Shown here piece after piece: positions 27,222-36,237 of a stretch of DNA of 64,000 nucleotides. The position numbers and the translations under genes are program-made. Under the pieces are notes generated by a model. The model made no database searches. It saw nothing but the letters and a program-made list of their open reading frames with translations, and was not told the origin of the DNA. Within the stretch, counting starts at the first letter, position 1. Each line of letters begins with the position of its first letter. Source of the stretch: Bacteroidaceae bacterium. GTDB taxonomy: Bacteria > Bacteroidota > Bacteroidia > Bacteroidales > Bacteroidaceae. The DNA is taken from contig JAFYYH010000021.1 of assembly GCA_017557635.1 (NCBI GenBank), positions 360,363 to 424,362 of the forward strand, given 5' to 3'.

Positions 27222-28862
27222 TTAGAGAATTGTGCAACCTGTGCAGGGTTTTAATTGCTTGAAGAAGTCATTTCCTTTGTCATCCACCAAAATGAAGGCG
27301 GGGAAGTCCTCAACCTCAATCTTCCAGATGGCCTCCATGCCAAGCTCGGGATACTCAACGCACTCGATTGACTTGATGTTGTTCTGGGCCAGGATGGCAG
27401 CGGGGCCGCCTATTGAACCCAGGTAGAAACCGCCGTGTTTCTTGCAGGCATCGGTAACAGCCTGTGAGCGGTTACCCTTGGCCAGCATGATCATTGAGCC
27501 GCCGTTGTCCTGGAACTCGTCTACATAGGGATCCATACGTCCTGCAGTGGTGGGGCCCATTGAGCCGCAAGCCATGCCGGCAGGTGTCTTGGCGGGACCA
27601 GCGTAGTAGATGGGGTGCTCCTTGAGGTACTGAGGCATGGGCTCGCCGGCGTCAAGGCGTGCCTTGATCTTGGCGTGGGCTATGTCACGACCTACTATGA
27701 TTGTGCCGTTAAGGCTCAGACGTGTGCTAACGGGATACTGTGAGAGCTGCTTGCAGACCTCAGCCATGGGACGGTTCAGGTCAACCTTTACTGCATCGCC
27801 CTCGCCGGCCTGACGGAGCTCCTCAGGAATCAGCTCGTATGGTTTGTCATCCATCTTCTCAATCCATATACCGTCCTTGTTGATCTTGGCCTTGATGTTA
27901 CGGTCAGCTGAGCAGCTTACGCCCAGACCTATGGGGCAGCTTGCGCCGTGGCGCGGCAGACGGATAACACGAACGTCATGTGCCATATACTTACCGCCGA
28001 ACTGGGCACCCAGACCGATCTTGTAAGCCTCCTGCAGGAGCTGCTTCTCAAGCTCGACGTCACGGAATGCGCGGCCAGTCTCGTCACCGGTGGTGGGCAG
28101 CGAGTCATAGTAGTGGGTTGATGCCAGCTTTACAGTGAGAAGGTTCTTCTCAGCGCTGGTACCACCAATTACGAATGCGATGTGATAGGGAGGGCAGGCT
28201 GCTGTACCCAGGCTCTTCATCTTCTCAACCAGGAAGGGAATCAGTGTGCCGGGGTTCTGGATACGTGCCTTGGTCTCCTGATAGAGGTATGTCTTGTTGG
28301 CAGAGCCGCCGCCCTTGGTAACCATAAGGAAGCGGTACTCCATGCCCTCGGTAGCCTCGATGTCAATCTGGGCGGGCAGGTTGCACTTGGTGTTCACCTC
28401 ATTGTACATATCCAGGGGAGCGTTCTGGCTGTAGCGCAGGTTCTCCTCGGTATAAGTCTTGTAAACGCCCTCTGACAGAGCCTCCTCATCACAGAAACCG
28501 GTCCATACCTGCTGGCCCTTCTCACCGTGGATGATGGCGGTACCGGTATCCTGGCACAGAGGGAGCTTACCCTTGGCCGATACCTCTGCGTTGCGCAGGA
28601 ATGTCAGTGCTACATACTTATCGTTGTCTGATGCCTCGGGGTCACGCAGAATCTTGGCCACCTGCTCGTTGTGTGAACGGCGCAGCAGGAAGCTTACATC
28701 GCGGAATGCGGCGTTGGCCATCTTGGTCAGACCCTCCTTCTGAACCTTCAGAATGGGCTTGCCTTCAAACTCGCTTACGCTTACGTAATCCTTGGTGAGC
28801 AGATAGTACTCTGTCTCGTCCTTGCCCAACTGGAACATTGGGGCATACTTGAAATTTGCCAT
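27222..28862 (-). CDS. Fumarate hydratase, class I (iron-sulfur, single-chain)
   Basis: A 546-residue class I fumarase that interconverts fumarate and malate. The alpha-type part has [39 protein letters not shown] and [18 protein letters not shown]. The beta-type part has [31 protein letters not shown] and [17 protein letters not shown]. The conserved cysteines expected to hold the 4Fe-4S cluster are present. In Bacteroidota this enzyme serves the reductive branch that makes succinate. It is 2 bp after hflX in a packed minus-strand operon with no metabolic partner. Confidence 0.93.
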   Translation of the reverse strand: MANFKYAPMFQLGKDETEYYLLTKDYVSVSEFEGKPILKVQKEGLTKMANAAFRDVSFLLRRSHNEQVAKILRDPEASDNDKYVALTFLRNAEVSAKGKLPLCQDTGTAIIHGEKGQQVWTGFCDEEALSEGVYKTYTEENLRYSQNAPLDMYNEVNTKCNLPAQIDIEATEGMEYRFLMVTKGGGSANKTYLYQETKARIQNPGTLIPFLVEKMKSLGTAACPPYHIAFVIGGTSAEKNLLTVKLASTHYYDSLPTTGDETGRAFRDVELEKQLLQEAYKIGLGAQFGGKYMAHDVRVIRLPRHGASCPIGLGVSCSADRNIKAKINKDGIWIEKMDDKPYELIPEELRQAGEGDAVKVDLNRPMAEVCKQLSQYPVSTRLSLNGTIIVGRDIAHAKIKARLDAGEPMPQYLKEHPIYYAGPAKTPAGMACGSMGPTTAGRMDPYVDEFQDNGGSMIMLAKGNRSQAVTDACKKHGGFYLGSIGGPAAILAQNNIKSIECVEYPELGMEAIWKIEVEDFPAFILVDDKGNDFFKQLKPCTGCTIL

Positions 28863-28864
28863 TT

Positions 28865-30139
28865 TTATATGTTTTGATTTTCTGAATTATCCATATCGGG
28901 GTAGAGGAAGTCGTTGTAGGGGTACTTCTGTACGTGCAACTGCTTTACTCTATCGTATAATACCTTTCTCATGTTCTCAACACCTGTCTTCTTGAGGGCC
29001 GATACGAACAGGCACTCACCGTTCAGGCGTCCCATCCACGTGCGCTGCAGTTCCTCCATCGTGATGTTCTCACGGGTGGCGGGTGTCAGGTCATCGGCCT
29101 CCTTCTCAATCCAGGTGTAGGCATCGGTCTTGTTAAAGAGTACGATGGTGGGCTTCTCGCCGGCGCCGAGGTCGGCCAGGGTCTTGTCTACCACCTTCAT
29201 CTGGTCTTCAAAGTCGGGGTGCGATATATCTACCACATGTATAAGAAGGTCTGCCTCGCGGACCTCGTCAAGGGTTGACTTGAATGACTCAACAAGGTCA
29301 GTGGGGAGTTTGCGGATGAATCCTACGGTATCTGAAAGCAGGAACGGAAGGTTGTCTACAACGACCTTGCGCACCGTTGTATCAAGGGTTGCAAAGAGCT
29401 TGTTCTCAGCAAAGACATCGCTCTTGGAGAGCAGGTTCATAAGGGTTGACTTGCCTACGTTGGTGTAACCTACCAGGGCAACGCGGATAAGACGGCCGCG
29501 GTTCTTGCGCATGGTGGATTTCTGGCGGTCAATATCGGCCAGCTGTTCCTTGAGCCAGCTTATGCGCTTGGTGATGATACGGCGGTCCATCTCAAGCTGG
29601 GTTTCACCAGGTCCGCGAAGACCTACCGAACCCTTTCCGCCGCCGGCACCGGATCCGCCTCCCTGACGCTCCAGGTGAGTCCACATTCGCTGCAGACGGG
29701 GCAGCAGATAGCGGTACTGCGCCAGCTCGACCTGCGTCTTGGCGTGGGCTGTCTGGGCGCGCATGGCGAATATATCCAGAATCAGCGAGGTGCGGTCCAG
29801 AACCTTTACGTTCAGCACGCTCTCGATGGCTGACATCTGCTTGGCTGTGAGTTCATCATCGAATATGGCCATACCAACCTCGTTCTCCATGTCCTCCATG
29901 CGCTTTATGTAATCACGCATCTCCTCAAGCTTACCTTTACCTACATAGGTGGCGGCAAGTGCCTGGGGTATCTTCTGTGTGAAACGGCGCATCACGCGGA
30001 CGCCGGCGGTATCGGCCAGGAATTCAAGTTCGTCAAGATACTCGTTTGTCTTGCGCTCGTCCTGATCCTGTGTGATGATACCTACCAGAATGGCGGTCTC
30101 GGCCTTCTTCTCGGTTATGACTTGGAACTCTTCCTTCAT
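28865..30139 (-). CDS. hflX: GTPase HflX
   Basis: A 424-residue ribosome-associated GTPase. The N-terminal HflX domain contains [11 protein letters not shown] and the [17 protein letters not shown] helical part, then the glycine-rich [24 protein letters not shown] linker. The G domain has GYTNVGKST (G1), [10 protein letters not shown] (G3) and NKTD (G4). It is known to split stalled ribosomes in other bacteria. Its start overlaps the rsmI stop by 4 bp. Confidence 0.95.
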   Translation of the reverse strand: MKEEFQVITEKKAETAILVGIITQDQDERKTNEYLDELEFLADTAGVRVMRRFTQKIPQALAATYVGKGKLEEMRDYIKRMEDMENEVGMAIFDDELTAKQMSAIESVLNVKVLDRTSLILDIFAMRAQTAHAKTQVELAQYRYLLPRLQRMWTHLERQGGGSGAGGGKGSVGLRGPGETQLEMDRRIITKRISWLKEQLADIDRQKSTMRKNRGRLIRVALVGYTNVGKSTLMNLLSKSDVFAENKLFATLDTTVRKVVVDNLPFLLSDTVGFIRKLPTDLVESFKSTLDEVREADLLIHVVDISHPDFEDQMKVVDKTLADLGAGEKPTIVLFNKTDAYTWIEKEADDLTPATRENITMEELQRTWMGRLNGECLFVSALKKTGVENMRKVLYDRVKQLHVQKYPYNDFLYPDMDNSENQNI

Positions 30140-30813
30140 TTATCTGCTCCTCCCAATACTATTACTATCTCACCCTTGGGCTCGTGGGCCTTGAAGTGAG
30201 CAAGTACTTCTGTTAATGATCCGCGCACGCAATCCTCATGCACCTTTGATATCTCACGGCATACCGCAACCTGACGGTCCGGGCCGAAGACTTCGATGAA
30301 CTGCTCCAGCGCCTTTACCAGACGGAACGGTGATTCATAGAAGATAATGGTCCGCGGCTCATCTTTGAGTGCGGCGATACGGCTCTGACGGCCTTTCTTC
30401 TGGGGCAGGAATCCCTCAAAGAGGAACCTGTCGCAAGGCAGTCCGGAGTCAATCAGTGCAGGCACGAATGCCGTTGCACCCGGCAGGCACTCCACGTCAA
30501 TGCCCTGCTGTACGCACTCCCTTACCAGCATGAATCCGGGGTCCGATATGCCCGGAGTGCCTGCATCGCTTATGAGTGCGACAGACTCACCGGCCTGGAT
30601 GCGTTTTGCCATCTGGGCCGATGTCTCATGCTCGTTGAACTTGTGGTGTGACTGCAGCGGCTTGTGGATGTCATAGTGTTTGAGCAACACAGAACTGGTT
30701 CTGGTATCCTCGGCCAGAATAAGGTCAACCTCCTTGAGGATGCGTATGGCCCTCAAGGTAATATCCTCAAGATTTCCCACCGGTGTGGGTACCAGATATA
30801 GTTTTCCTGCCAT
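30136..30813 (-). CDS. rsmI: 16S rRNA (cytidine(1402)-2'-O)-methyltransferase
   Basis: A 225-residue tetrapyrrole-methylase-fold enzyme. Motifs are LYLVPTPVGNLEDITLRAI at the N-terminus, AEDTRTSSVLLKHYDI, ALISDAGTPGISDPG and the FYESPFRL segment. It methylates C1402 in the ribosomal decoding centre. It is the first gene of the five-gene minus-strand operon rsmI-hflX-fumarase-holB-ricT. The C-terminus is shorter than in E. coli RsmI, as is usual in this phylum. Confidence 0.94.
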   Translation of the reverse strand: MAGKLYLVPTPVGNLEDITLRAIRILKEVDLILAEDTRTSSVLLKHYDIHKPLQSHHKFNEHETSAQMAKRIQAGESVALISDAGTPGISDPGFMLVRECVQQGIDVECLPGATAFVPALIDSGLPCDRFLFEGFLPQKKGRQSRIAALKDEPRTIIFYESPFRLVKALEQFIEVFGPDRQVAVCREISKVHEDCVRGSLTEVLAHFKAHEPKGEIVIVLGGADK

Positions 30814-30841
30814 CGTATGTGCGCGCGTGCGTTGTAAGAGA

Positions 30842-30849
30842 CAAAAGTA
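30842..30849 (-). promoter_or_regulatory. -7 element (TACTTTTG) of the rsmI operon
   Basis: Minus-strand TACTTTTG, an exact TAnnTTTG match 28 bp before the rsmI start. No clear -33 element. Confidence 0.45.
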
Positions 30850-30882
30850 GTCAAAATCCCCGTATCAACCGCTTTTTTTCAT

Positions 30883-30890
30883 TATGTTTG
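30883..30890 (+). promoter_or_regulatory. -7 element (TATGTTTG) of the DUF6057/radical SAM operon
   Basis: Exact TAnnTTTG match 24 bp before the ATG at 30915. No TTTG at -33 spacing. It excludes the upstream in-frame start at 30783. Confidence 0.5.
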
Positions 30891-30914
30891 CATTTACAAA
30901 ACCAAGAATGTGAT

Positions 30915-32669
30915 ATGATGAGAAGATATAGAATTGCTGATGTTGCTCTGGCAGGGTTTACGTTGGTGGGTTTATGGATCATTTTCTCGGTTCAAGCACC
31001 TTACCGCCTGGAATTCAAAGAGCAGATCAGCATATTCCTTTTTGGCGCCGACCGTATCAGCTGGTATTTGTCAAACCCGGGAATCATTTCTTCTGTTACT
31101 GGTGACTGGCTGACTCAGTTCTACATCAACGGAAGGATTGCCGCCGCTCTGAGTTGCCTGCTTTTGCTGCTGATTACAGCCGGACTCGTCCGATTCCACC
31201 GGCTGGCCGGTTCAAAGCATAAGTTGGTTCTTATGTTCCTTATGATTCCGGTGGCTTTGGAAGGTTATTTCATAACATTTCCCGATTATCCCGTATCGGC
31301 CGCTTTAGGACTTGCCGTTGCCGTATGGTCGGCCTGTGCACTGGCTCATATCAAAGACTCAAGACTATCACCATGGATATACGGCCTCTCCGTTCCGGTA
31401 ATGTTCGTGATAGCCGGCGGACACGCTTTCACCATGGCCCTGTTACTGGGCTATCTGAAAAGAAAGGATGCTGCAGCAACCGTGATATGCCTTGTTGCGG
31501 GACTGATTGCAATGGCGCTGTGCGGAAGGTTTTATAATCTGACGCTGCTGCACACTTTCATCTGGCCCGTCTATCCCAAACATATTATCCCCGATAAAGG
31601 ACTGCTCATACTGCAGCCGTTGCTGATACTGGCCGTGATGTCACTGAACCATCTGTTCTTCAGGATAGGTAAGGAACGCATTATGGTGGGTGTCTTATTG
31701 GGTATGGCGTTTTTAATTCAGGTGTTGTTTATAACCACTCGTGACAAGGAGTTGGAGAATGTGGTCAAGATAGGCACATTGGCATACAGAAATGAATGGA
31801 AAGAGGTGAAGGAAATGGCGGGTTCGAACGAGCCCAATATGTACCGTAACTTCTACTGGAATCTCTGTGGTGCACGTGAGGGCCGTCTTGCTGATGACCT
31901 GCTCAAAGGCCGATGGGGTTCCTCTTCCAGCAGCCTGTTCCTTTCAACCGGCAGGAATGACCCCTATTTCTCAATGATGTATTTTACCGATGCACTGCTG
32001 GAGATAGGCGATGTATCTCAGGCTACTGACTGCGCCCTTCTGGCACAGACCGTAATGCCGGGCCATTATTCCACACGTATGTTGCGAAGACTGGCCGAGA
32101 TAGCGGTAGTGACAGGTGATTACGCAGTGGCTTCGAAATACCTTGACATCCTGTCCCGCACAAGGAATCACAGAGAGTGGGCCCGGGATTTGCAGGAGAG
32201 CATAAACCGTGATGAAATCCCGGAGCAGTATCTTATCTGGCGTTCCCGCACAGCTTCCAAGGACCATTTCTTCGGTCAGGGCGACATAAGGTCATCACTC
32301 AAGATAATAGCACAGGAGTCACCGTACAACAGGACTGCCATAGATTATCTGCTCTGTTCATTGCTCCTTGACAAGAATTTAAACTCGTTCATTGACTACT
32401 ATGACAGGTATTACCTCAATGCGCTTGATCGAATTGTCAGAGTCCCCGATCTTTATCAGGAGGCTTTGATGGTTAATGTGAATTCCGACGAGTCGTTGAG
32501 GGCTACGGTAGAGAAATACCATATATCGCAGGAGGTGGTAGAAAAATTCATGAACCTGATGGCGGCCAGGGCAAGGTCCGAAAATGGAGAAGTACTTACC
32601 GAAGAGTCGGTTGGTACGTATTGGAACTATATCATGGCTGTCAAATTAATCAGCGGAAACCAGAGATGA
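30915..32669 (+). CDS. DUF6057-type membrane protein with a TPR-like C-terminus
   Basis: A 584-residue protein. Residues 10-275 hold about eight to ten hydrophobic segments. The remaining 300 residues are soluble and helical, with TPR-like pairs (for example the segments around DVSQATDCALLAQTVMPGHYS and DYAVASKYLDILSR). The layout fits the DUF6057 family of Bacteroidales, whose function is unknown. It is the first of four co-directional genes; its stop overlaps the next start by 4 bp. The downstream genes encode two lipoproteins and a radical SAM/SPASM enzyme, so a role in exporting or handling a modified envelope protein is a reasonable guess, no more. Confidence 0.7.
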   Translation: MMRRYRIADVALAGFTLVGLWIIFSVQAPYRLEFKEQISIFLFGADRISWYLSNPGIISSVTGDWLTQFYINGRIAAALSCLLLLLITAGLVRFHRLAGSKHKLVLMFLMIPVALEGYFITFPDYPVSAALGLAVAVWSACALAHIKDSRLSPWIYGLSVPVMFVIAGGHAFTMALLLGYLKRKDAAATVICLVAGLIAMALCGRFYNLTLLHTFIWPVYPKHIIPDKGLLILQPLLILAVMSLNHLFFRIGKERIMVGVLLGMAFLIQVLFITTRDKELENVVKIGTLAYRNEWKEVKEMAGSNEPNMYRNFYWNLCGAREGRLADDLLKGRWGSSSSSLFLSTGRNDPYFSMMYFTDALLEIGDVSQATDCALLAQTVMPGHYSTRMLRRLAEIAVVTGDYAVASKYLDILSRTRNHREWARDLQESINRDEIPEQYLIWRSRTASKDHFFGQGDIRSSLKIIAQESPYNRTAIDYLLCSLLLDKNLNSFIDYYDRYYLNALDRIVRVPDLYQEALMVNVNSDESLRATVEKYHISQEVVEKFMNLMAARARSENGEVLTEESVGTYWNYIMAVKLISGNQR

Positions 32670-34102
32670 GATACAGGATTATCATAATATCGGCTATTGC
32701 GGCATTTGTATTTGCAGGTTGTTCAAAAAGGGTGGCCGACACAGGTGCGGGCATGTTTCCGGATTACCGAGATGTCACCGTCCCCTGCAATATCGCACCG
32801 CTGAATTTCAGGACGGCCGGTTACAACAGCTCGGTCGTTGTCCGGGGAAGCAATGACAGCTATGAATTCAAGGGTCATAAAGGACTGGTAAAGTTTCCCC
32901 TGAAGAAATGGCGCAGAATGATGGAAGCCGAAAAAGGCAATACCGTGACTGTCACCGTAACGCCCCAAGGAAACGGCTATGGCGAATCCGACAAGATGGA
33001 GTTTACATGGACGATATCGCCTGAGCCGATAGACAAATATCTGAGTTACCGACTGATAGAACCTGCATATGAGGTTTGGAGCGGAATCCAGATTGAACAG
33101 CGTGACATGGAGAGTTTCGGCACCGTTCTGTTGGGTGACAACCGTAATGCGGAACTCTGCTGCATGAACTGTCACACTTCAAACCGTAATGGAACTACTT
33201 TCATGCACCTTCGCGGTTCAAAGGGCGGCACCATACTCAACCGTAACGGCAAACTGCAGAAACTGAACACCCGTACCGAGAATACAGGTAATACCGTCTA
33301 TGGTGACATATCGGCCGACGGCCGTTACGGAGTGTTCACTACCGCCGACATTACATTTGCCATACACAGCCGGGTTGATATGAGAATGGAGGTGTATGAC
33401 AAGCGCAGTGACCTGGTGGTGGTTGATTTTGACAACCTGACCGTTACCGAAAGTCCGGCCACTACAGGCGATGAGTATCAGGAGACATTCCCCTGCTTCT
33501 CGGCCGACGGAAAGATCATCTTCTTCTGCCGTGCCAGTCATCATGAACAACCGGACAGCATATCCGATATGCATTATGACATAGCGGTCATGCAGTTTGA
33601 TCCTGAAACCGGAAAGATGGGAGACAGGGTGATTACCATTGTCCCCGCCGGCGAGAACCTGTCGTTCAGTCATCTCAAGACTTCACCCGACGGCCGCTGG
33701 CTCATGGCGACTGCAGCCAAGTACGGCACATTCCCGGTATGGCATAAGGAGAGTGACCTCTGGCTCATAGACCTGGAAACTCAGAAGATCGATCCTCTGG
33801 CCGGGGTCAATGCATACGGTGCCGATACCTATCACAGTTGGAGCAGTAACAGCCGCTGGGTGGTATTTGCATCCAAGCGTGATGATCTGGTGTACGGCCG
33901 TCCCTACATCGCGTATATCGGCCCGGACGGAACGACCGGAAAACCGTTCCTGCTTCCGCAAGAGGATCCGGACAAGTACACCACGACCCTCAAGTCGTTT
34001 AACCTTCCGGAGCTGTATCCTATATCAGAAGTGTATAGTTCACGCACTGTGGCTTCATTCTACAAGGATGTTGAAACAGAGCAGGTTCAATATAAACCAT
34101 AA
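32666..34102 (+). CDS. PD40-repeat lipoprotein with a CxxCH motif
   Basis: A 478-residue predicted lipoprotein with a clear lipobox (FAGC, Cys19). The second half is a TolB-like beta-propeller built from PD40-type repeats (DISADGRYGVFT, FSADGKIIFFCRASH, TSPDGRWLMATAAKYG, WSSNSRWVVFASKRD). Before it, at residues 165-170, lies CCMNCH, which includes a CxxCH haem c attachment motif followed by TSNRNG. If haem is attached the protein would be a periplasmic or surface cytochrome; otherwise the cysteines may bind metal. It overlaps the DUF6057 gene by 4 bp and precedes the small lipoprotein by 5 bp. Confidence 0.75.
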   Translation: MRYRIIIISAIAAFVFAGCSKRVADTGAGMFPDYRDVTVPCNIAPLNFRTAGYNSSVVVRGSNDSYEFKGHKGLVKFPLKKWRRMMEAEKGNTVTVTVTPQGNGYGESDKMEFTWTISPEPIDKYLSYRLIEPAYEVWSGIQIEQRDMESFGTVLLGDNRNAELCCMNCHTSNRNGTTFMHLRGSKGGTILNRNGKLQKLNTRTENTGNTVYGDISADGRYGVFTTADITFAIHSRVDMRMEVYDKRSDLVVVDFDNLTVTESPATTGDEYQETFPCFSADGKIIFFCRASHHEQPDSISDMHYDIAVMQFDPETGKMGDRVITIVPAGENLSFSHLKTSPDGRWLMATAAKYGTFPVWHKESDLWLIDLETQKIDPLAGVNAYGADTYHSWSSNSRWVVFASKRDDLVYGRPYIAYIGPDGTTGKPFLLPQEDPDKYTTTLKSFNLPELYPISEVYSSRTVASFYKDVETEQVQYKP

Positions 34103-34107
34103 TTATC

Positions 34108-34515
34108 ATGGCTTACAAAAGATTCAGAATAGTTCTGTCCAAAGGGTGGACCCTGCTGGTCTGCACCTTTTCAGTAGCAGTCCTTGCCCTGACCGTTTCA
34201 TGCCGTAGCAAAAAGGTAAACAAACAGGCAGAACCGGAACCCTCCGGTGACGAGCCGCCACGGGAAGCGGAAGATGTGAATATCCGCAGATCGGCCGATG
34301 ATCTGGCTCCCATGCTCACCCTGCCCGGTGATTCAAAGGAGGTCAAGGATATGATTAATCAGGTCAATTCACTTAAAGATGAGTTGTCCGGCCGTATGAG
34401 TTCCGTTATCTACGGTCCTCCTGAAGTCATGCAGCGTCGCGCCCAGGAGAACAGGGATATGCGTGCCAGGATCGATTCACTCTCAAACGAAATAAACAAG
34501 GCCCGTAACAAGTAA
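34108..34515 (+). CDS. Small lipoprotein of a radical SAM/lipoprotein system
   Basis: A 135-residue predicted lipoprotein. The hydrophobic segment (residues 15-31) ends LTVSC at Cys32, then RSKK. A Pro/Glu-rich stretch follows, then a coiled-coil-like C-terminal half containing the motif SSVIYGPPEVMQRRA. From memory it fits the small lipoprotein family (TIGR04134-like) found beside TIGR04133 radical SAM enzymes in Bacteroidales. Its stop codon overlaps the start of the radical SAM gene by one base, so the two are translationally coupled, and the lipoprotein is the likely substrate. The site of any modification is not known; the conserved-looking YGPPE is a candidate. Confidence 0.7.
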   Translation: MAYKRFRIVLSKGWTLLVCTFSVAVLALTVSCRSKKVNKQAEPEPSGDEPPREAEDVNIRRSADDLAPMLTLPGDSKEVKDMINQVNSLKDELSGRMSSVIYGPPEVMQRRAQENRDMRARIDSLSNEINKARNK

Positions 34516-35597
34516 TGGATTGCAAACTCTCTCTCCCCAAAAGACTTATTCTTGAAACCGGCAGGGCTGCACTCAGGACCGAGGCGTTGGAGCATAAACT
34601 GACCCAACTCTTCTGGGAGTGTACTCTACGCTGTAATTTAAGCTGCCGTCATTGCGGAAGTGACTGCCGCAAGACCGCCGGAATGGAAGATCCTCCTATG
34701 AGCGATCTGCTGGGGGTGCTTGACAGTTGTCCCAAGGATTTTGACCGTGGCCGATGCGTAATCATTACAACCGGCGGTGAGCCGATGGTCCGCAAGGATA
34801 TTCTCCAGGTGGGAGCCGAGATAAAGAAACGCGGTTTCCTGTGGGGAATGGTCTCCAACGGCATGCTGCTTACCCGTGAGAAGGTAAACGAACTTGTGGA
34901 GACAGGTCTTGACACCATAGGAATGAGTTTTGACGGATTTGAGGAGGAACATAACTGGATGCGTGGCAGTGACCTGAGTTTCAAGCGTGCCGATGCCGCC
35001 ATCGACTGGTTCAAAGAACACAAGGGTCTTACCTGGGACCTTATCACTTGCGTGAACAAGCGTAACTTTGCATATCTGGATAAGTTCAAGGAGTATCTGA
35101 TAAGCCGTGGAGTGAGACAGTGGCGAATCTTTACCGTAGCGCCTATGGGACGTGCCGCCGGTGATGATGACCTGATGATTTCCAACGAGCAGTACGTGCA
35201 GCTTATGAATTACATAGCATCCGTACGTCGTGAAGGCCGAATCCGTCTCAACTACTCTTGTGAAGGATTCCTGGGACCCTATGAAGGTGTGGTCCGCGAC
35301 CATGTGTTCCGCTGTGTGGCCGGACTGTCGGTCGCTTCAATCAGATATGACGGCGCCATCTCCGGTTGCCTGAGCATACGCAGCGACTACAATCAGGGTA
35401 ATATCCATACAGATAATTTCTGGGATCTGTGGGAGAACAGTTTCAAACTGTACCGCGACCGCAAGTGGATGAAAAAGGATGAGTGCCGCGACTGCAAGGT
35501 TTGGCGTTACTGCCAGGGCGGTGCCATGCACCTTCGTGACGGCGAAGGCAAGATTCTGACCTGCAATTACCTTAAGATCAAAAACGCTGGCGAATAA
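34515..35597 (+). CDS. Radical SAM/SPASM enzyme of the rSAM/lipoprotein system (TIGR04133-like)
   Basis: A 360-residue radical SAM protein. The canonical CxxxCxxC motif is at Cys40, Cys44 and Cys47 (CNLSCRHC). The TTGGEPMVRKD segment supplies the GGE-type SAM contact. The C-terminal SPASM domain has cysteines at 267, 285, 324, 327, 333 and 350, enough for two auxiliary 4Fe-4S clusters. SPASM enzymes usually modify a peptide encoded nearby by thioether or carbon-carbon crosslinks or side-chain oxidation. Here the coupled gene encodes a 135-residue lipoprotein rather than a short precursor peptide. The chemistry is unknown. It is the last gene of the operon. Confidence 0.85.
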   Translation: MDCKLSLPKRLILETGRAALRTEALEHKLTQLFWECTLRCNLSCRHCGSDCRKTAGMEDPPMSDLLGVLDSCPKDFDRGRCVIITTGGEPMVRKDILQVGAEIKKRGFLWGMVSNGMLLTREKVNELVETGLDTIGMSFDGFEEEHNWMRGSDLSFKRADAAIDWFKEHKGLTWDLITCVNKRNFAYLDKFKEYLISRGVRQWRIFTVAPMGRAAGDDDLMISNEQYVQLMNYIASVRREGRIRLNYSCEGFLGPYEGVVRDHVFRCVAGLSVASIRYDGAISGCLSIRSDYNQGNIHTDNFWDLWENSFKLYRDRKWMKKDECRDCKVWRYCQGGAMHLRDGEGKILTCNYLKIKNAGE

Positions 35598-35630
35598 AAG
35601 GAAGTGATTTCCAAAAAATCGAAGTAAAAG

Positions 35631-35662
35631 TTTGCCTACATCCGCAAAAAGGCATAATTTTG
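35631..35662 (+). promoter_or_regulatory. Promoter of tRNA-Lys
   Basis: TTTG at 35631-35634 and TAATTTTG at 35655-35662 have 20-bp spacing, a full Bacteroidota consensus, 26 bp before the tRNA. Confidence 0.8.
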
Positions 35663-35688
35663 CACCCGCTTAACAGCAATTAGAGGTA

Positions 35689-35764
35689 GATCCGCTAGCT
35701 CAGCAGGTAGAGCACATCCCTTTTAAGGATGGGGTCTCGGGTTCGAACCCCGAGCGGATCACCA
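35689..35764 (+). tRNA. tRNA-Lys (anticodon TTT)
   Basis: Perfect acceptor GATCCGC / GCGGATC, D arm AGCTCAGCAGGTAGAGC, anticodon stem ATCCC / GGGAT-type with loop CTTTTAA (anticodon TTT), T arm with GTTCGAA and discriminator A followed by an encoded CCA. Confidence 0.96.
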
Positions 35765-35830
35765 ACAAAAAAGGAATCCAAAATCATCTGAAAGCTCGCT
35801 TTCAAGGGATTTTGGATTCCTTTTTTGTTG
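35763..35830 (+). terminator. Large hairpin terminator after tRNA-Lys
   Basis: A perfect 23-bp inverted repeat (35763-35785 and 35808-35830), with an inner stem TGAAAG / CTTTCA around a CTCG loop and six T in the right arm. It begins inside the encoded CCA end. Because the stem includes A6/T6 it could work on both strands. Confidence 0.85.
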
Positions 35831-35866
35831 TTTGATGTCCCGTGGCAGGGCAAGGGGTCATCAAAT

Positions 35867-35895
35867 AAATGTGGGCTGATTTTCAGCCCACATTT
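35867..35895 (-). terminator. Terminator of the DUF3853 gene
   Basis: A perfect 13-bp stem (35867-35879 with 35883-35895) around a 3-nt loop, 19 bp after the stop of the minus-strand DUF3853 gene. Confidence 0.7.
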
Positions 35896-35913
35896 GGTGA
35901 TAACTCCAAGTAT

Positions 35914-36237
35914 CTAATCCATATCCAAACCCAAATTGTAACGTTTATAAACTTTATAGGGCCACTTGGTCTTAAACAAAAGTCTCGCGTATTCCACATC
36001 AACTACAATCTTGCGTCCACGCTGACTCACTGCATCTTTGATTACATTAGACTTCAAGTAAGACGCTGTGGTTTTGCTACAATGGAACATTTCCATAATA
36101 CCCGAGAGTCCGAATACGTATGTATGAGGTTTCTCTTCCTCTTCTTTTTCCTTCCTTTTTTTGTAAATTTCATCCATTACCTCTTTGAACTCGCCTACAG
36201 AGAGTGTGGCAAGTATCCTACTGTTTTTAACTTCCAT
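35914..36237 (-). CDS. DUF3853-like small DNA-binding protein
   Basis: A 107-residue basic protein. The N-terminal half is charged and helical (KEVMDEIYKKRKEKEEEE). The C-terminal half, FGLSGIMEMFHCSKTTASYLK then DAVSQRGRKIVVDVEYARLL, fits the helix-turn-helix of the DUF3853 family. In Bacteroidota this family is typical of integrative and mobilisable elements, where it sits with excision and mobilisation genes. Here it is alone, next to a tRNA gene, with no integrase or relaxase. It may be the remnant of an excised or decayed element, or a domesticated regulator. Confidence 0.7.
   Translation of the reverse strand: MEVKNSRILATLSVGEFKEVMDEIYKKRKEKEEEEKPHTYVFGLSGIMEMFHCSKTTASYLKSNVIKDAVSQRGRKIVVDVEYARLLFKTKWPYKVYKRYNLGLDMD

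Noticed and set aside
30783-30914. N-terminal extension of the DUF6057 protein overlapping rsmI
   Set aside because: It would overlap the divergent rsmI gene and lie upstream of the -7 element at 30883. The hydrophobic N-terminus begins at 30915.
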